A stretch of 64,000 bases of DNA from Chrysopilus asiliformis (GCA_964034945.1 OZ035963.1:63021682-63085681); one strand, 5' to 3'. Positions 12,713 to 24,723 are shown, counted from the stretch's first letter. The notes: generated by a model not told the origin, from the letters alone. Translations and numbers: made by a program.

Positions 12713-15700
12713 TATGATTCTCTCAAAATCTACATAATTTATAAAAATATTTGGTTAAAACTGGATACTATAAATAATACGTTTTTTGAATTATTGGCTT
12801 TAAAAGCAATATGGATTTAATGCCCAATTTTTACTGCATTTCTTTCATACTTTTTTCTCGGTCAAGCCTTCAAAGATTTTGATAAGTGTCCAAATATTTT
12901 ATGTCTACATTTTAGGCCAAGATAAGAGTTTGGTGAAAGTGTGTCACTCGAAAAGGAACGGAAAAAGAAGCCACTTCTTACTATCGCAAAATCTAAAAAC
13001 AGAAAAAAAAACAGATTCAAATAGAACCAGTTTGGAAACCGGAAGCTTAAGAATGTCGTTTCTCAGCATTGCAGCTAAACATCCCTTATCAGTTGACTTC
13101 TTGAATACTCATTCAGTGGGACAAGTTTTGAAAATATTTTCCGCCCTTGTCTGAACAACCAGCAAAACCGAAATTATTTGTGTGTCATTTCGATAACTCT
13201 TGAGATTATCTCGTGTTATTCATCACCGAGAAAGAGAGCGATTTTGAAGTCTATTCATTCCTGGATGGTCAGGAATTCACATGACGTCCGGGAATACTAC
13301 AGGATCAAGGGTTCATTGAACATGGAAACGTTTGTTGGTCACACGAAAAAGGGTTCACGATGTCAAATTGGGAAAAAATGAATAAATTTTGACGACAGTA
13401 AAGGGATTTAAATGTAATTTCCGATGTCCTTTCCGAAAGGGAACGGGAAAGGATCTGTTTCGAAATGAATATTTCAACTTATATCCCATAGGATATCATG
13501 ACACAATCGTGATATGAAGAATTTCTCATGTTTGTTTCCCCTTCCTTCTGCGGCTGCTGTTCATTTAAATCTCTTGGTGTGATTTATTGAGGTGTAAGCA
13601 ATTTAAATGCTGGTAGTTTTACTTTACAGTCTCTTAAATTGGATGCATTTTAATTAAATATTTAAATTTTGAATGTTGTAATAGGATTTCGTGTTTGCAA
13701 TAAGACCTCAACCGTAATAATAAATGATAGCGAATTATTTCTATGGGGAAACTCATAAATTTATATTACTGGGTGCTAAATGGATTCAACGCAATAAAAC
13801 GTATTTTCATTGCGTTTATTGTGTATAAAAGCCACCCTCAATTTATATACGAATTGAGGGAGAAATATGAATTAAATGCAGTCTCAAATAATTTCTCATT
13901 TTCTAAAATTATTTGGCAAAGTCGTGTTCTCCCCAGTTTCTTTTTATTTCTTTCCCTTTTGCTGGAAATTTTAAAGGCTTCATTAAACGATGAAGGCTTT
14001 TTGAATGGGCGAGGTTTGAAAATACAAAAACTTTTCCATGAAATCCCTTCGTGTTTTTATTTAGATAAAACCCCACTAGAAAGCCTCCACTAACACTCTG
14101 TAAAACTTCCACCACCATATAACATGACCTTAAGTAAGACATCCCTTAATCTCCTCTAACCATAATCAAGCCAACCCCACATAACTCACTACCGTGTGAG
14201 GGAGTATTTTCTGGTGACTGGATAGGAAAACCAAAGAAATCCACAAATGTCTGCTATCGATTTTTCAACCCTTAATGAAGAACGGAGACATAAGGGGATG
14301 GAGGCAAACTTAGAACAATTTGTAATGTTCCGCAGCTATTATTGAAATGCACACATCCTCGTTAAAAGTCCATTTTTCGATTCGAATTATTCACAACCGT
14401 GAAAAGGACACCACATTTTCCAACTTCATTTCAACGCTGATCCACAGCAACCCCTCAAGCATTGAGTCAAATTAATTTTCCTTTTGTATCTGCTCGCCTG
14501 AGCGGATTCTTGGAAAATTTCCGGCAAGGTCCAATGAAAAATCCATTGTCCCTTACTTAAACTGAAAAGGGATCCACACCATGTCCTTTCCATATCTTCG
14601 CCTCATAATTTTATGTATGCTGTTGTATTTTTGTATCAAAATTAAAGTCACGATTAGTTTAGAAGGGGGGTTGGATTACGACTCGTCGCCGTCGATGGCC
14701 AAGGGGTTTTTTGTCACACACTCGACTCCAACTCTAAAGGCATCCACTTCAGTGCGTTTTCTCGGCTAATTCAAGGACCTTCATTGACTTTCCCCCACAT
14801 TTATTGTCCTTTCTTGACTTATTGCGAAATTTAATACCATTCGCTTTTGTTGATAGTCTTTGTGAGTTCTGTTTTGTCGTCTTCCTATTATCCTAGATTG
14901 CCGCGTCTCAACTCAAGTCCTTTTAAGGGTTGAAAAGCTTGCATACTCATCCTAAAGGGGTTAATGTTAAGAGCTGGCGACATTGGCGTTGGCCTATCGA
15001 TAGAATTTTCCGTTTTTACTTTAATTCAAGTGTGATCCTGGAACGTGTCTTATCTGCACTCCCTCACACTAGCACCTCTGCCAATGGAAAGTTTATGAAA
15101 AACTCACCGATGAGGAAATTTCACCCTTGAGGAGAATCTAATTAATTGTCTGGTGATGATAACATAAAACTCTGTGATGAAAAGTTTTGTTTCTCAACAA
15201 AAAAAAAATCGTTTGTTATAAAATTCACTTAAAATCTTTTCAAAAAGTCCTAACGAGATTTTAGTTTTCAGTCCTCGTGAATCCATTTACCCCATTCGTG
15301 ATGCCATGGAAGCCGTGAAAAGCGTCTACTGCAAAATATTTTCCTAAAAGCTTTTTTTTTGTCTATCTTTGCAAGATTTTAAGGGATGCTTCTTATCTGA
15401 TTTAAGTGCTTATGTGCTCATACCAAGGGGAAATTTTACAAACACATTCACAAATCCATGTGTTACAACACGTTAAATTGTTTCTCTGTATTTTTCAATG
15501 GTTTTAACTATTTGTAAGTCGTGTAAAAGTTCATGTAAAAATTTGTAAAGGTACACGACGTTCTGCCTCATAGTAAGACTTTTGGTTAAAAAAGTAAAAG
15601 AAAACCAAACCTCATACAATTTTCATTCATCCATTAGTTCATTCAAGTAGAAAAGTGTTGCCAGAATTTAGAGTATTGAAGAAATGGGGATGCAAAACAA

Positions 15701-15765
15701 TATGTATATCTCTACTAGTATTTTTGGTGTGTGACAAGTAATTGCCGCTAGAAGTATTTTTAATA
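12713..15765. other. No gene recognised
   Basis: Contains frames of 91 and 116 codons (12879-13154 and 13743-14093, plus strand). Their composition is unremarkable and no domain can be recognised. No tandem or inverted repeats stand out. Confidence 0.5.
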
Positions 15766-15890
15766 CTAGCGCTTTCGCCCTGATCGATTTAACCCCTGAC
15801 TATAGGTATGGCTGGGCCTTCGGCCTTGCCGTCCCCGTCGACTTGCGACCCCCATCCCTTCGGCCTCGCACTAGACTACTTCAAAATCTT
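15766..15890 (-). mobile_element. Possible Helitron 3' end fragment
   Basis: On the minus strand this GC-rich stretch has two GGCCGAAGG words and ends GGGCGAAAGCG-CTAG|T. The GGCCGAAGGC vocabulary is shared with the 3' half of the Helitron at 32308-32653. The left part of the element is not visible and the terminal hairpin is weak, so this is tentative. Confidence 0.4.
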
Positions 15891-16187
15891 TTTAAAGTTT
15901 CAAAACTTGAATCTTATCGATTAAAGATTAAAGGATCAATAAAACTATCAAATTATTACAACTTAATAATTGGTTATTCAATCTATATTTTGTACCTGTT
16001 ACAGACACATCTTTAAATTTTTTTAGCCATATCGTTTCCAGAAATAAGAAAATTGCCCATTCTTCGATTGGAGCGCAGTCCAATGCTTAAATGCAGTTTT
16101 AGTCCTTTCTGGAGAGGTAAAAATCAGTCATGTCAGTCCTCGCCTGTGTGCCTGCTTTCTGAAGTTAATTGATAAATTTGACGATTT

Positions 16188-16233
16188 GACGATTTGTGTA
16201 TGAATACATTTGGAATTTCATACACAAATCGTC
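16188..16233. repeat. Perfect 17-bp inverted repeat with 12-nt loop
   Basis: GACGATTTGTGTATGAA at 16188-16204 is matched exactly by its reverse complement at 16217-16233. The hairpin sits just before the AAAAGCTTTTATTTAGCTCG start of the next repeat unit. Confidence 0.9.
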
Positions 16234-16237
16234 TTTT

Positions 16238-16410
16238 TATTAAAAGCTTTTATTTAGCTCGCTATCTTGTTTGTCTGTTTGTCTGTTTGTCTGTTTGTCA
16301 GATCAAATCTTGCAACCCAATTTTGACCCACTTCCACTTGTCCGATTGACTTGAAATTTTGCACACTCATATAAGTCCGATGACAATACAATATTTTCAC
16401 TACTTCGTCC
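16238..16410 (+). repeat. Repeat module: AAAAGCTTTTATT end, (GTCTGTTT)n and ACTTGAAATTTT block
   Basis: Begins ATTAAAAGCTTTTATTTAGC, then about four GTCTGTTT units, then CCGATTGACTTGAAATTTTG. The last block is shared with the Helitron and HINE-like families here. It leads straight into the 122-bp tandem array and probably forms one mobile element with it. The AAAAGCTTTTA word recurs in the large palindrome at 17077-17346. Confidence 0.6.
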
Positions 16411-17033
16411 TTATAAGGATAACGGAAGGTCCTGTAAGGATAACGTGATTATCCTTTTCTCCAAATTTTCCGGAAAAAAATCTATCCTGGGGGTTTTTGG
16501 CGTCGCTGAATCCGAATCTGTCATTAAAAAGTCAGTAAGGATAACGGAAGGTCCTGTAAGGATAACGTGATTATCCTTTTCTCCAAATTTTCCGGAAAAA
16601 AATCTATTCTGGGGGTTTTTGGGGTCGCTGAATCCGAATCTGTCATTAAAAAGTCAGTAAGGATAACGGAAGGTCCTGTAAGGATAACGTGATTATCCTT
16701 TTCTCCAAATTTTCCGGAAAAAAATCTATCCTGGGGGTTTTTGGGGTCGCTGAATCCGAATCTGTCATTAAAAAGTCTGTAAGGATAACGGAAGGTCCTG
16801 TAAGGATAACGTGATTATCCTTTTCTCCAAATTTTCCGGAAAAAAAATCTATTCTGGGGTTTTTGGGATCGCCGAATCCGAATCTGTCATTAAAAAGTCT
16901 GTAAGGATAACGGAATGTCCTGTAAGGATAACGTGATTATCCTTTTTCTCAATTGTTCCGGGAAAAAATATATTCTGCGGGTTTTGGGGTTCGCTGAATA
17001 CGATTCTCAAGTTAAAAAGCCTGTAAGGACATC
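16411..17033. repeat. 122-bp tandem repeat, about 5 copies
   Basis: CCTGTAAGGATAACGTGATT occurs at 16431, 16553, 16675, 16797 and 16919, an exact 122-bp spacing. Copies are very similar at the left and more diverged in the last unit (16919-17033). Single or double diverged monomers occur at 36667-36875 (reverse orientation) and near 58160-58210. The small minus-strand frame at 16849-17073 is a by-product. Confidence 0.95.
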
Positions 17034-17076
17034 TCAAATGTAAAGCTATATATTCGAAGACTAAAAAGAACAAAAT

Positions 17077-17346
17077 AAAAAAAAATAAAAAAAAATTTTT
17101 TAAAAAAAGCTTTTATTAAAAAAAATGCACTAAAAAGAAAAAAATAATTTTCTGGACGCTGTGTATCACAAATATAAAAGCTTTTAAAAAGCGAGATAAA
17201 GCATAAAACAATAAAATAAACATTTATCTCGCTTTTTAAAAGCTTTTATATTTGTGATACACAGCGTCCAGAAAATTATTTTTTTCTTTTTAGTGCATTT
17301 TTTTTAATAAAAGCTTTTTTTAAAAAATTTTTTTTTATTTTTTTTT
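17077..17346. repeat. Perfect 124-bp inverted repeat with 22-bp spacer
   Basis: The left arm 17077-17200 and the right arm 17223-17346 are exact reverse complements. The spacer at 17201-17222 is AT-rich. Each arm contains GGACGCTGTGTATCACAAAT and two AAAGCTTTT words, ending at the spacer with GCGAGATAAA. Single-stranded DNA or RNA from here would fold into a long hairpin. No frame in it is protein-like. Confidence 0.96.
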
Positions 17347-17789
17347 CTTTTTAAATCGAATCCTTAGAGGATTAGGTGGAACATCATCAGAAGGAGCAGG
17401 CGACAAGCCAGTGGGAGGTTGAAGAAATGATTTACTTCTGGTACATTTTTTACCGATTCAATTTCACAATCTAGGATTGAATAAATAGTTTTTTGTGTTG
17501 CAAAATCGCAAAATTATTTGGAATTTTGTATTTTGTGACTATTTCCCAACATTTTGCAGTGAATTTAAAAAAAAAAAATTTGTAAATTTTTGAAATTTCA
17601 AAAAAAAAATCTCAAGGAAATTTCAAATCTGGAGAAAAAAAATTTTTAAAAAAAAAGTTGTACAGTTTTAGGAAAAACAAAAAACACACATCCTTTAGGA
17701 GACTTTAATCTATTAAAAACCGTTTTCTGTGAGCCGATAGGACAAAAATTTCGAAACAAACAAACGGTTTTCCTAATGTTGAATCCTTA

Positions 17790-18350
17790 AAAATTGTATC
17801 CTTTTATCTCGCAAACGGTTCCAAGGATTTTCATGAAATTTGGAAAGTTACAGTTTTCGAGGACGAGGAATCGATATCCGGTGCCCTTTTTGGGGACAAG
17901 TGGGGTTTTCAAGGACCTCGTCCTTGTACCACCCAAACCGTTGAAAATATTTCAAAAAGGACATCGGATATCGATTCTCCGTCCCCGATAACCTATAAAT
18001 TCTGAATTTCAGCCCGATCGGAGGACTTGGATTTTTCGTACTTAAAAAATGCCAAGGGGTACCCCTTGCGATTTTTTCAATTTTGTGACACGTCTCCGAT
18101 TTCGCTGAAACTTTGCATAGGGGGGTTTTTCGGGCCTCAGATTAAGAATCCGTTGTCCTTTTTCCGATATCATTAATGATTTGAGCGGTGCGGGGGAGCG
18201 GAGCTATTTCACGAAAATTTGAATTTTCACTTCCAATTTACTAGAAACGCAACTGTACAAAATTTCAAGTCTCTAGCTCACTCATTTCGAAAGTTCTGGT
18301 GTTTACGGATAGACAGACAGACGGACGCATCAAATACGGACAAAACATGG
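17790..18350. repeat. Non-coding repeat unit with AGAC microsatellite
   Basis: Contains CTCGCAAACGGTTCCAAGG, GCCAAGGGGTACCCCTTGCG (near-palindromic) and AAATTTCAAGTCTCTAGCTC, followed by a short AGACAGACAGACGG run at 18310-18325. The last two parts match the microsatellite side of the HINE-like family in arrangement. Ends are not defined and no protein is encoded. Confidence 0.55.
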
Positions 18351-18363
18351 AGATTTTCTATTA

Positions 18364-18519
18364 CAGTAGAATCCCGATAATTCATACCCCGTTAATTCGT
18401 ATGAATTTGCTGGTCCCTTGAAAAAATCCCAATAATTCGTAATCCCGCTAATTCGAATATCCCGATACTTCGTATTTTTACGTCGGTCCCTTGAAATACG
18501 AATTATCGGGATTCTACTG
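18364..18519. mobile_element. 156-bp pogo/Tigger-type MITE
   Basis: The termini CAGTAGAATCCCGATAATTC form an inverted pair flanked by TA (18362-18363 and 18520-18521). The interior is a chain of diverged 'CCCGNTAATTCG' words from the two parental ends, longer than the 100-bp copies at 2045 and 34481 and close to the 173-bp copy at 51014. Confidence 0.92.
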
Positions 18520-18521
18520 TA

Positions 18522-20640
18522 TATCGATTAAATGGTGTATTTAAACAATTTGCCTACGATTTCTGTTACATGCCCAAGAACTAAGATATCCTTTTTTAAA
18601 TATTCACAAACAAAAATTAAGACAAACCTTTTTCTCTCTGATCGGTCTTTCAGAATTTTAAAGCTTACAAAATTCGATTTTATAAATTTTTTTAAAAAGG
18701 TATGGGGCGTAAAATACAGCTCTGGCCTTAAAAATGTCTGCCTCCGTCCTGTTTTTCTTAGTAATAATATACCTGCGGTGTACTACATTATAAATAATTT
18801 GACTATGAGGAATTTTTCCGAAAAATATTGCCTGCGTTGTAAAAATAGCACCGCTTTTTTTTATTTATTTTTTATTTCAAGGCGTTAAACATTTCTCCTT
18901 CCTCCCCCCATCCCTTTTGCGCCTCACCCACACGTTATGGGCAACAAAAAAAATACCCTGACTGGAAGTTTTAATCAAAATTAGAACATCAAATAATTAG
19001 ATATCTGAATTTAAAACTTTAAAAGTGCGTTGCTGTAACAAATCAGGCAACACCAACAAAAAAACCAAATACCTGTATTTATGCAAAGAAAAATCTTTAT
19101 GTTTATGACTTGAATAATAAGCTGTCAACATGTTGCTGGACGCATGTTGATCGTTGGTACTGCGTGAATAAACACTTGTTGTTTAGGGGAATCAAAGATA
19201 TTTTGCCAGTGACTGTGTGAGGGGCTGTCTATAAGATACGTCACACTTTAAGGGGTGGGGGTCGGCGGCAGTGTACAGGTACAGCCCCAAAAGAAAAAAA
19301 AATCTGTGCGAATAAACTGTGTAGAAAATACTGCGATTAAAGTGAAAGGTCTGAATAATTCTCTGCAGAAAGGAATTGGATATAGTTAGGATTTTAAACA
19401 ATTAGTTGAAGTTTTACATAATTATACATGTACATAATTATATGTTGCCATATGAGTTTGGATCTCCCTTGTCATCTTGTTAATAACAACCTACCAATTT
19501 ATTGAACAACACTTCATATACAAAAGCATATTTTTGGGGAAAGATTTTTGAAAAATCATCCCTATTCCTTTTTTTTCGATAAATCCAATCTCGATAGCCC
19601 CGAATTCCTCGAAAACACGATTTTTCTTCTGTTCCCTTCATTTTCGAGATTCGACTCTACTCCGTTGATAATTTGAATTTGGTTGTGAAGTATCAATAAT
19701 AGTTTAATTGCAAAATAATCCCCGTTTAAGCTCATTACCCAAAGTTTTGGGAACCTGCTCTTGGAAAGTTTCACTATAGGAAAATGTTTCCATTTCAAAT
19801 AATATTTGCTGGAAAATTTCAATCAAATTACCATGAAATTCTCATCAAATTTACCCAAACAAAAAACTTCTACTTCTTCTACATTGCCGTACACTTTGAA
19901 AATCCACCATCTGACTTTATCAGCAAAATTTATCAGTCGATTATTGATTTTTAATCATATTGCCAATAATTTACTTTCCCATTCAGCAGTTTCACTATTA
20001 GAATGATAATCGGAAATTAATTTTGTCAGACAATTCAAGTCGAGCCGCTGCTTTTCAACGTCTTGTACGTCTTTTAATCCGTCTTGGCCACCGCTGTCTA
20101 AGAAGAAGCCGCAAAATCATCGTGAACTTCTCTCAAAATTCATTAAAATTCACTTTTCATCGTAATCAAAAAAAAAATAAGCGAAATCCAAAGGAAAAAC
20201 GTCAATTCTACTGACTTTAGATACAATGGAGAAGCCTCTCGAATCATTTCTCTTTCAATCGAATGAATTCATCTTTCTCCCACAATAATAGGAGATTTTT
20301 TTCTGTCTTGAAGAAATTTTCGCGGCATTTTTTGCGATGCCGATGTCCAAAGGTCATCATTCAAAAGATTCGCTTTTCGATCAAGTAGCAGCGAAGGTTG
20401 GAAAAAATTGAAATCTTCATTAAAAATTGGGCCCTAGTGTCCGATAGGCCCCAACAAGCAGAAAAAGGTCACGAATACCAGTGTCAAAGACTGTAGAAAA
20501 AAAGATTGACGTTTTTGTTAGTTAAGTCGATAGTTTTGTGTCTTGTTAGGAATTTTGATTTTAGTATTGCGCCGATCAATGGAACGGTATTGTAATGAAA
20601 GATTTTTTTGTCAGTTTTCTGGTTAATATCTAATCTATTA
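18522..20640. other. No gene recognised; possible transposon-end relic
   Basis: A plus-strand frame of 118 codons at 18532-18888 shows no domain. At 19222-19293 the sequence GGGGCTGTCTATAAGATACG and a matching ACAGCCCC about 70 bp later resemble the end of a DNA transposon family with an ATACGTCAC motif. Similar words occur at 22845 and 30330, but no target duplication is visible. Confidence 0.4.
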
Positions 20641-20800
20641 TAATATGCTTGCAGGTCTGTCTGTCTGTGTGTTCTCTTAAAACTCGAGAACTACTGAACC
20701 GATTTGGATGAAACATTTAAGTGATCTTATTGGCAATAAGGAGAGGGTTTTAGGATATCGGTCAATTCAAGGTTGGCATTCTTTCTTTCTAGTTTCCTCG
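20641..20800 (+). repeat. Short repeat module with GTCT run and ACTGAACCGATT block
   Basis: CAGGTCTGTCTGTCTGTG is followed by CTCGAGAACTACTGAACCGA and TTTGGATGAAACATTTAAG. This is the same microsatellite-plus-'CCGATT..GAAA' arrangement seen in the Helitrons and in the 58-kb repeat, but in a different sequence. It is probably a fragment of another non-autonomous element. Confidence 0.5.
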
Positions 20801-22048
20801 ATTTATCCTATTGGTTTCTGTTTTCCTGTCTATTCGGCTTAAATCGGTCAAGGGAATGCAACGGAGAAATTCCGTTTATTACACACATAAAATGGATTAA
20901 TTATATTAAATGAGTTAATCTTGGGACCGAACAAGCGAGATTACTGGTGAAAAAATAAAGCATTTTTTAGAGATAATGGTTTTTTGGTCTAAAGCAAATG
21001 CTAATTTTGGATTTTCGGACCCTCTCTCCCCTCGCGGAAAGAGCGTTGCCACATTTAGCAATGAAGAACTAATTTGTTGAACCGATCAAAAATTTTCAAT
21101 TGAGCTTCAAACTCGGCAAAAAGATTCAAGTTTAAGGTCGATCCACAAATCATCTGCCAACCCACCCAACAGCGAAAACATTTACTAAGAAAGGTGAAAA
21201 AGAAAAAAAACTCCTAAAATATCGCTTGGCCACATGGCAAAGATCTATTAAAACATCATACACGAATATTTTGTTTGAATTTCTACCAAAAATGGCAGAA
21301 AAAGCTTTGAAGATGAAATTCGAAACTTGTCGCCGACGAACTGCCAAAAAAACAAAAGCAAAGAAGATTTGCGACCAATTTGCATTTTATAAGAAAGTTC
21401 ACAAAACATGAAAATTTGTTAATTTTGGTATAAAGCGAACAAGAGTTTTTTTTTTAATTTTTTTTTGTTTAAAACGCTCTGAGCGTGTCTTGTTAGTTGC
21501 GTACCTACACAATGACTTTCTGTCGAATTGACAGTGCAAATAGAAATGTTTTCCAAAACCCTATTAAAATGTTTACAATTTCGAATGTTTTCATCTGCGG
21601 GTGCGGAAAACCTGATGGTCAGTGATTTGTTGATGAATTTGCAATACATGAGAAACAGGGGCTACTGAACTTGATTTTTTTTTCGAATTCAACCGTTTGG
21701 ACAATCGGCATAAGAAAATTATTGATTATTAGCGAATTTCTGAGAAAGTGAAAAGATTTAATAGATTTGTTGCATCAGAATAGAATGGTGTTTTATGAAT
21801 GACGACAGAATATTGTTTTGTCGTATTTTTTATGGTAAAATGATATTAAGTCAACAAAATGACGACGTCCAAATCAATGACATTTTGGGGATATTTGCTC
21901 ACAAATTAAACTGAGCTAAATAGGATTGATTTTTTGAGAAACATGTATTTCAAAGCTAAAACTTAAAGTGTCAAAATGGTCTTAAAAATGCCTAAAACAC
22001 GGAAATAATTAATTTTTGATGCAGCCATCATATCATAATTATTGCCAA
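20801..22048. other. No gene recognised
   Basis: AT-rich with overlapping short frames on both strands (61-76 codons), none recognisable. No repeats of note. Confidence 0.5.
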
Positions 22049-22617
22049 CATATTTTGGAAAGTCTTCTGCGGTAGGATATTAACAACAAAACGACGACGA
22101 AGACCCAACCTCAGATGGCAAGACGGCGTTGACCAGGACGCGAAGAGAATTGGGATCATAGATATACTAGATCGCTCGATTTGCTGTCTCAAATGGTCCC
22201 ATTTCAATACAGTTCAGTGAATCAAAACGAGTCAAGTAAGAGCAAGATAAACGTATGAAAATAAATATAGTCCTCTCGTTTAAACCGTGAGCTGTCAAAG
22301 GAAAATAGACTTTCGAAATGGTGTTGGCGCCTAAAGTTATTTGTTTGCGCCTAAAGTTAATCTCAAACTTGTGAAATTTGAATTTCGCGGCAAACTAAAT
22401 TTGAATTTCGCGACCTTATACAGTTCAGTGGATGCGTTCAAGTACGATAAAGAGGGAAATACTTTTGGGACCATTTTTCAGCAGAGCTTTGTATGGTGAC
22501 AGTTGTTCTATGTTATATAGTTCTGTGATTGGGATGCAAAACTGGAGGACATCGGCACGTGACCGGGACCTCTGGCGAGAGACATTGCAGCAGGCCAAGG
22601 CCGGAAACCGGTTGTAG
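22049..22617 (+). pseudogene. LINE ORF2 C-terminal remnant, split by a hAT insertion
   Basis: Two coding pieces belong together. The first (about 22049-22157) reads VFCGRILTTKRRRRPNLRWQ then DGVDQDAKRIG. The second (22528-22617) reads NWRTSARDRDLWRETLQQAK then AGNRL and stop. Basic-then-'LRW.DGV..D....G..NWR..A.DRD.WR..L..A' is the usual C-terminal tail of many arthropod LINE reverse transcriptases (RTE- or CR1-like; I cannot fix the clade). Removing the insert plus one 8-bp target copy restores one uninterrupted frame ending at TAG 22615-22617. Nothing upstream is recognisable, so this is a 5'-truncated dead copy. A (GA)n tract begins four bases after the stop and may be the element's 3' tail. 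Confidence 0.85.
22157..22527. mobile_element. 371-bp hAT-like insertion with 8-bp target duplication
   Basis: Bounded by ATTGGGAT at 22149-22156 and 22528-22535. The ends CATAGA and CACAGA (reverse complement of the right end) are short and imperfect but start with CA as in hAT elements. An AATGGTCCC word lies near both ends in opposite orientation. It interrupts a LINE reading frame, which independently proves the insertion. It has no coding capacity. Confidence 0.75.
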
Positions 22618-22620
22618 AGC

Positions 22621-22642
22621 CGAGAGAGAGAGAGAGAAAGAA

Positions 22643-22707
<65 letters not shown>

Positions 22708-22711
22708 GAGA
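22621..22711. repeat. (GA)n / (GAAA) microsatellite
   Basis: About 90 bp of GA with interspersed AAAG units, starting right after the LINE stop codon. Either an expanded LINE 3' tail or a chance neighbour. Confidence 0.95.
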
Positions 22712-23389
22712 TATATTTTGTTTGTGATAAATAATGCTGTTCTAAAAAAAAACCACCAAAAGAAAAATATTTAAAAAAAAATTAACAAATTCGAGTACGT
22801 GTTGCATATTTAGTTACGATTTTCTAGTGATTAATACATTTTAAAGGTATGTTCATGAAATACGTCAGGCTTTTAGCCCCTAAAAAGTGTTAGGAGGGAT
22901 ATCGGAGGACGGAGAGGAGGAACAAAATCATCAGAAAAAATTAAATCCGTTACAGAAAATATAATTTTAACAAACTATAAATTTTCCAAATTTAAAATTA
23001 ACCTACCAGTTTTTTTTACATTTACTCACACACCTCTGGATCAAACTATTTTTTGTTTTCGAAATTTCATAAATTCTTATCACGTACAAAAACAATTCCG
23101 GAAATTCAGTTTACTGCGCCAGATAAGAATCGTAAAAAATACACTAAAAAAATTTCTAAGCATAAACATTGTTACCTTTTTCTACCTTTTCACCCACACA
23201 ATTATAGTACGTGAGCAACTTTCTCCGACCTTGACCCTTTCTGGCCTAACCAGCGTATCATCGGTATTTCTTGTGTATATTCCATTAACCCAATTCTTAC
23301 GTTTTTAGAATAATTTGACAGTTAAGCTCTCCATAGACAGCGTATGGTAGAAAGAAAAGAAACCCGCATTCGAGTAAATTCCGCTAATT

Positions 23390-23720
23390 ATCAACCCTAA
23401 GCACGTGCAGATCTAGGCGCGTAGCATACGATCGCGTAAATTGGGAAAATCTATGCTCGCCGCGCTAGCATAAAAGTAGCAAAGTCCGGGGTGAATGGGT
23501 GTGGGTGATGATGATCCATGAAGTGATCCTTCCGCCCACGCCTTCGTGCGCTCTCCACCATGGATTTGTGCCGTTTTCGTGCTCAGGTGCGATCGACATA
23601 CATTCGAGTCGATGGATTTACGTTGACCGCTTATCACGATCGCATCACCAGAACTCATCGCGATTGCCCTGAATATTAATTAGCGAGTTTTGTGTACTCC
23701 GCGATCATCCGTCCAGGTAA
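23390..23720 (+). promoter_or_regulatory. CpG- and GATC-rich segment ending in a donor-like site
   Basis: Unlike its AT-rich surroundings this stretch is rich in CpG, has an E-box CACGTG (23402-23407) and several GATC words, and ends CCGTCCAG|GTAAATTT (donor at about 23717). A non-coding first exon with a nearby promoter would look like this. A minus-strand frame at 23413-23658 spans it but has no recognisable domain. No TATA box or defined start can be shown. Confidence 0.3.
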
Positions 23721-23950
23721 ATTTGCTAAAACCTGGCGATGGGTGATGATGGTTGCTTTCTTCTTCATTTCGCTTAGCTTTGTGTCTTGTTTTTGTAGTA
23801 AACAATTACGAGAATTAATGTGATTGCCGGCGAAACAGTTGTAAATAACACATTTTAGACGTGTTTGACTTTGGGAGCAAACGGAAATGGCCGAAGGTGG
23901 CAGTAAACGACAAACAATGAAATTTTTGTTAATGTAGCTTAAAAGTTTAT

Positions 23951-24010
23951 AAATTTTCTTCTCAGTGAGTAAATTTTCTTCTCAGTGAGTAAATTTTCTT
24001 CTCAGTGAGT
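23951..24010. repeat. 20-bp tandem repeat, 3 copies
   Basis: Three perfect copies of AAATTTTCTTCTCAGTGAGT. Each unit contains a pyrimidine-rich TTTTCTTCTCAG (acceptor-like) overlapping GTGAGT (donor-like). Further TTTCGGTGAGT and TTTCGGTAAGT words follow at 24033-24060. Confidence 0.93.
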
Positions 24011-24723
24011 TTTCCTTTCCGGTGAAATTAGATTTCGGTGAGTCTTTCTTTCGGTAAGTTTTTTTTTGTGAATTTAAGCGTAAATGAAAATCTTGCCTAA
24101 ATGTGCCGCAGGCGAAAATTGCTTGGAGAAAAATAAACTGCAGGCAGACAATTTTTGAGAAAAAAATAGCTGCAAACGAACATATTTGGGTGCTAAAACC
24201 ATATTTATTCTTTAATTAACAGCCTTGTAGTTGTCAAAGAAGATTAACGTCACACCCCCTCTCGCCCCCTCTCGGGTTCCCGAAAATTCCAGCTAATTTT
24301 ATTCAACAATGAAAGTGTTTTTCAATTAATTTGTGAAGTTTTCAACACAAATTTTAAATCTGTTCACGATTGCCTTTCCTAATTACCGTCCACTAGCACC
24401 TTCAACTCAAACTAAATGATCGAATAATTTGCAAATTATTTGTTTACAAAGCAAATAATTCGAGGACAGTTGCAAACATTTCGAACGGATACGGACTTTT
24501 AAGTAGCTTCCGGCATTTTGAGCTTCATTTTTAAGACAATTTTCAAGTTTGGATCATTTTAACCATGACAAACGCCAACTTTCTTCCCCAAAGACCATAT
24601 AATTTCTCTACTGACTGTAGGTTCGAATGTTGACGTTAACATTTTAATTAATCCTTTTCGAAAACATTTTTCGGGTGTTTTTGCAATTTTTTGACGTGGG
24701 TTGATTGAATTTGATCAACGTTT

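Noticed and set aside
19222..19293. Complete MITE with GGGGCTGT ends
   Set aside because: Eight-base inverted ends match, but no target duplication is visible and the other end is too short; kept only as a possible relic.
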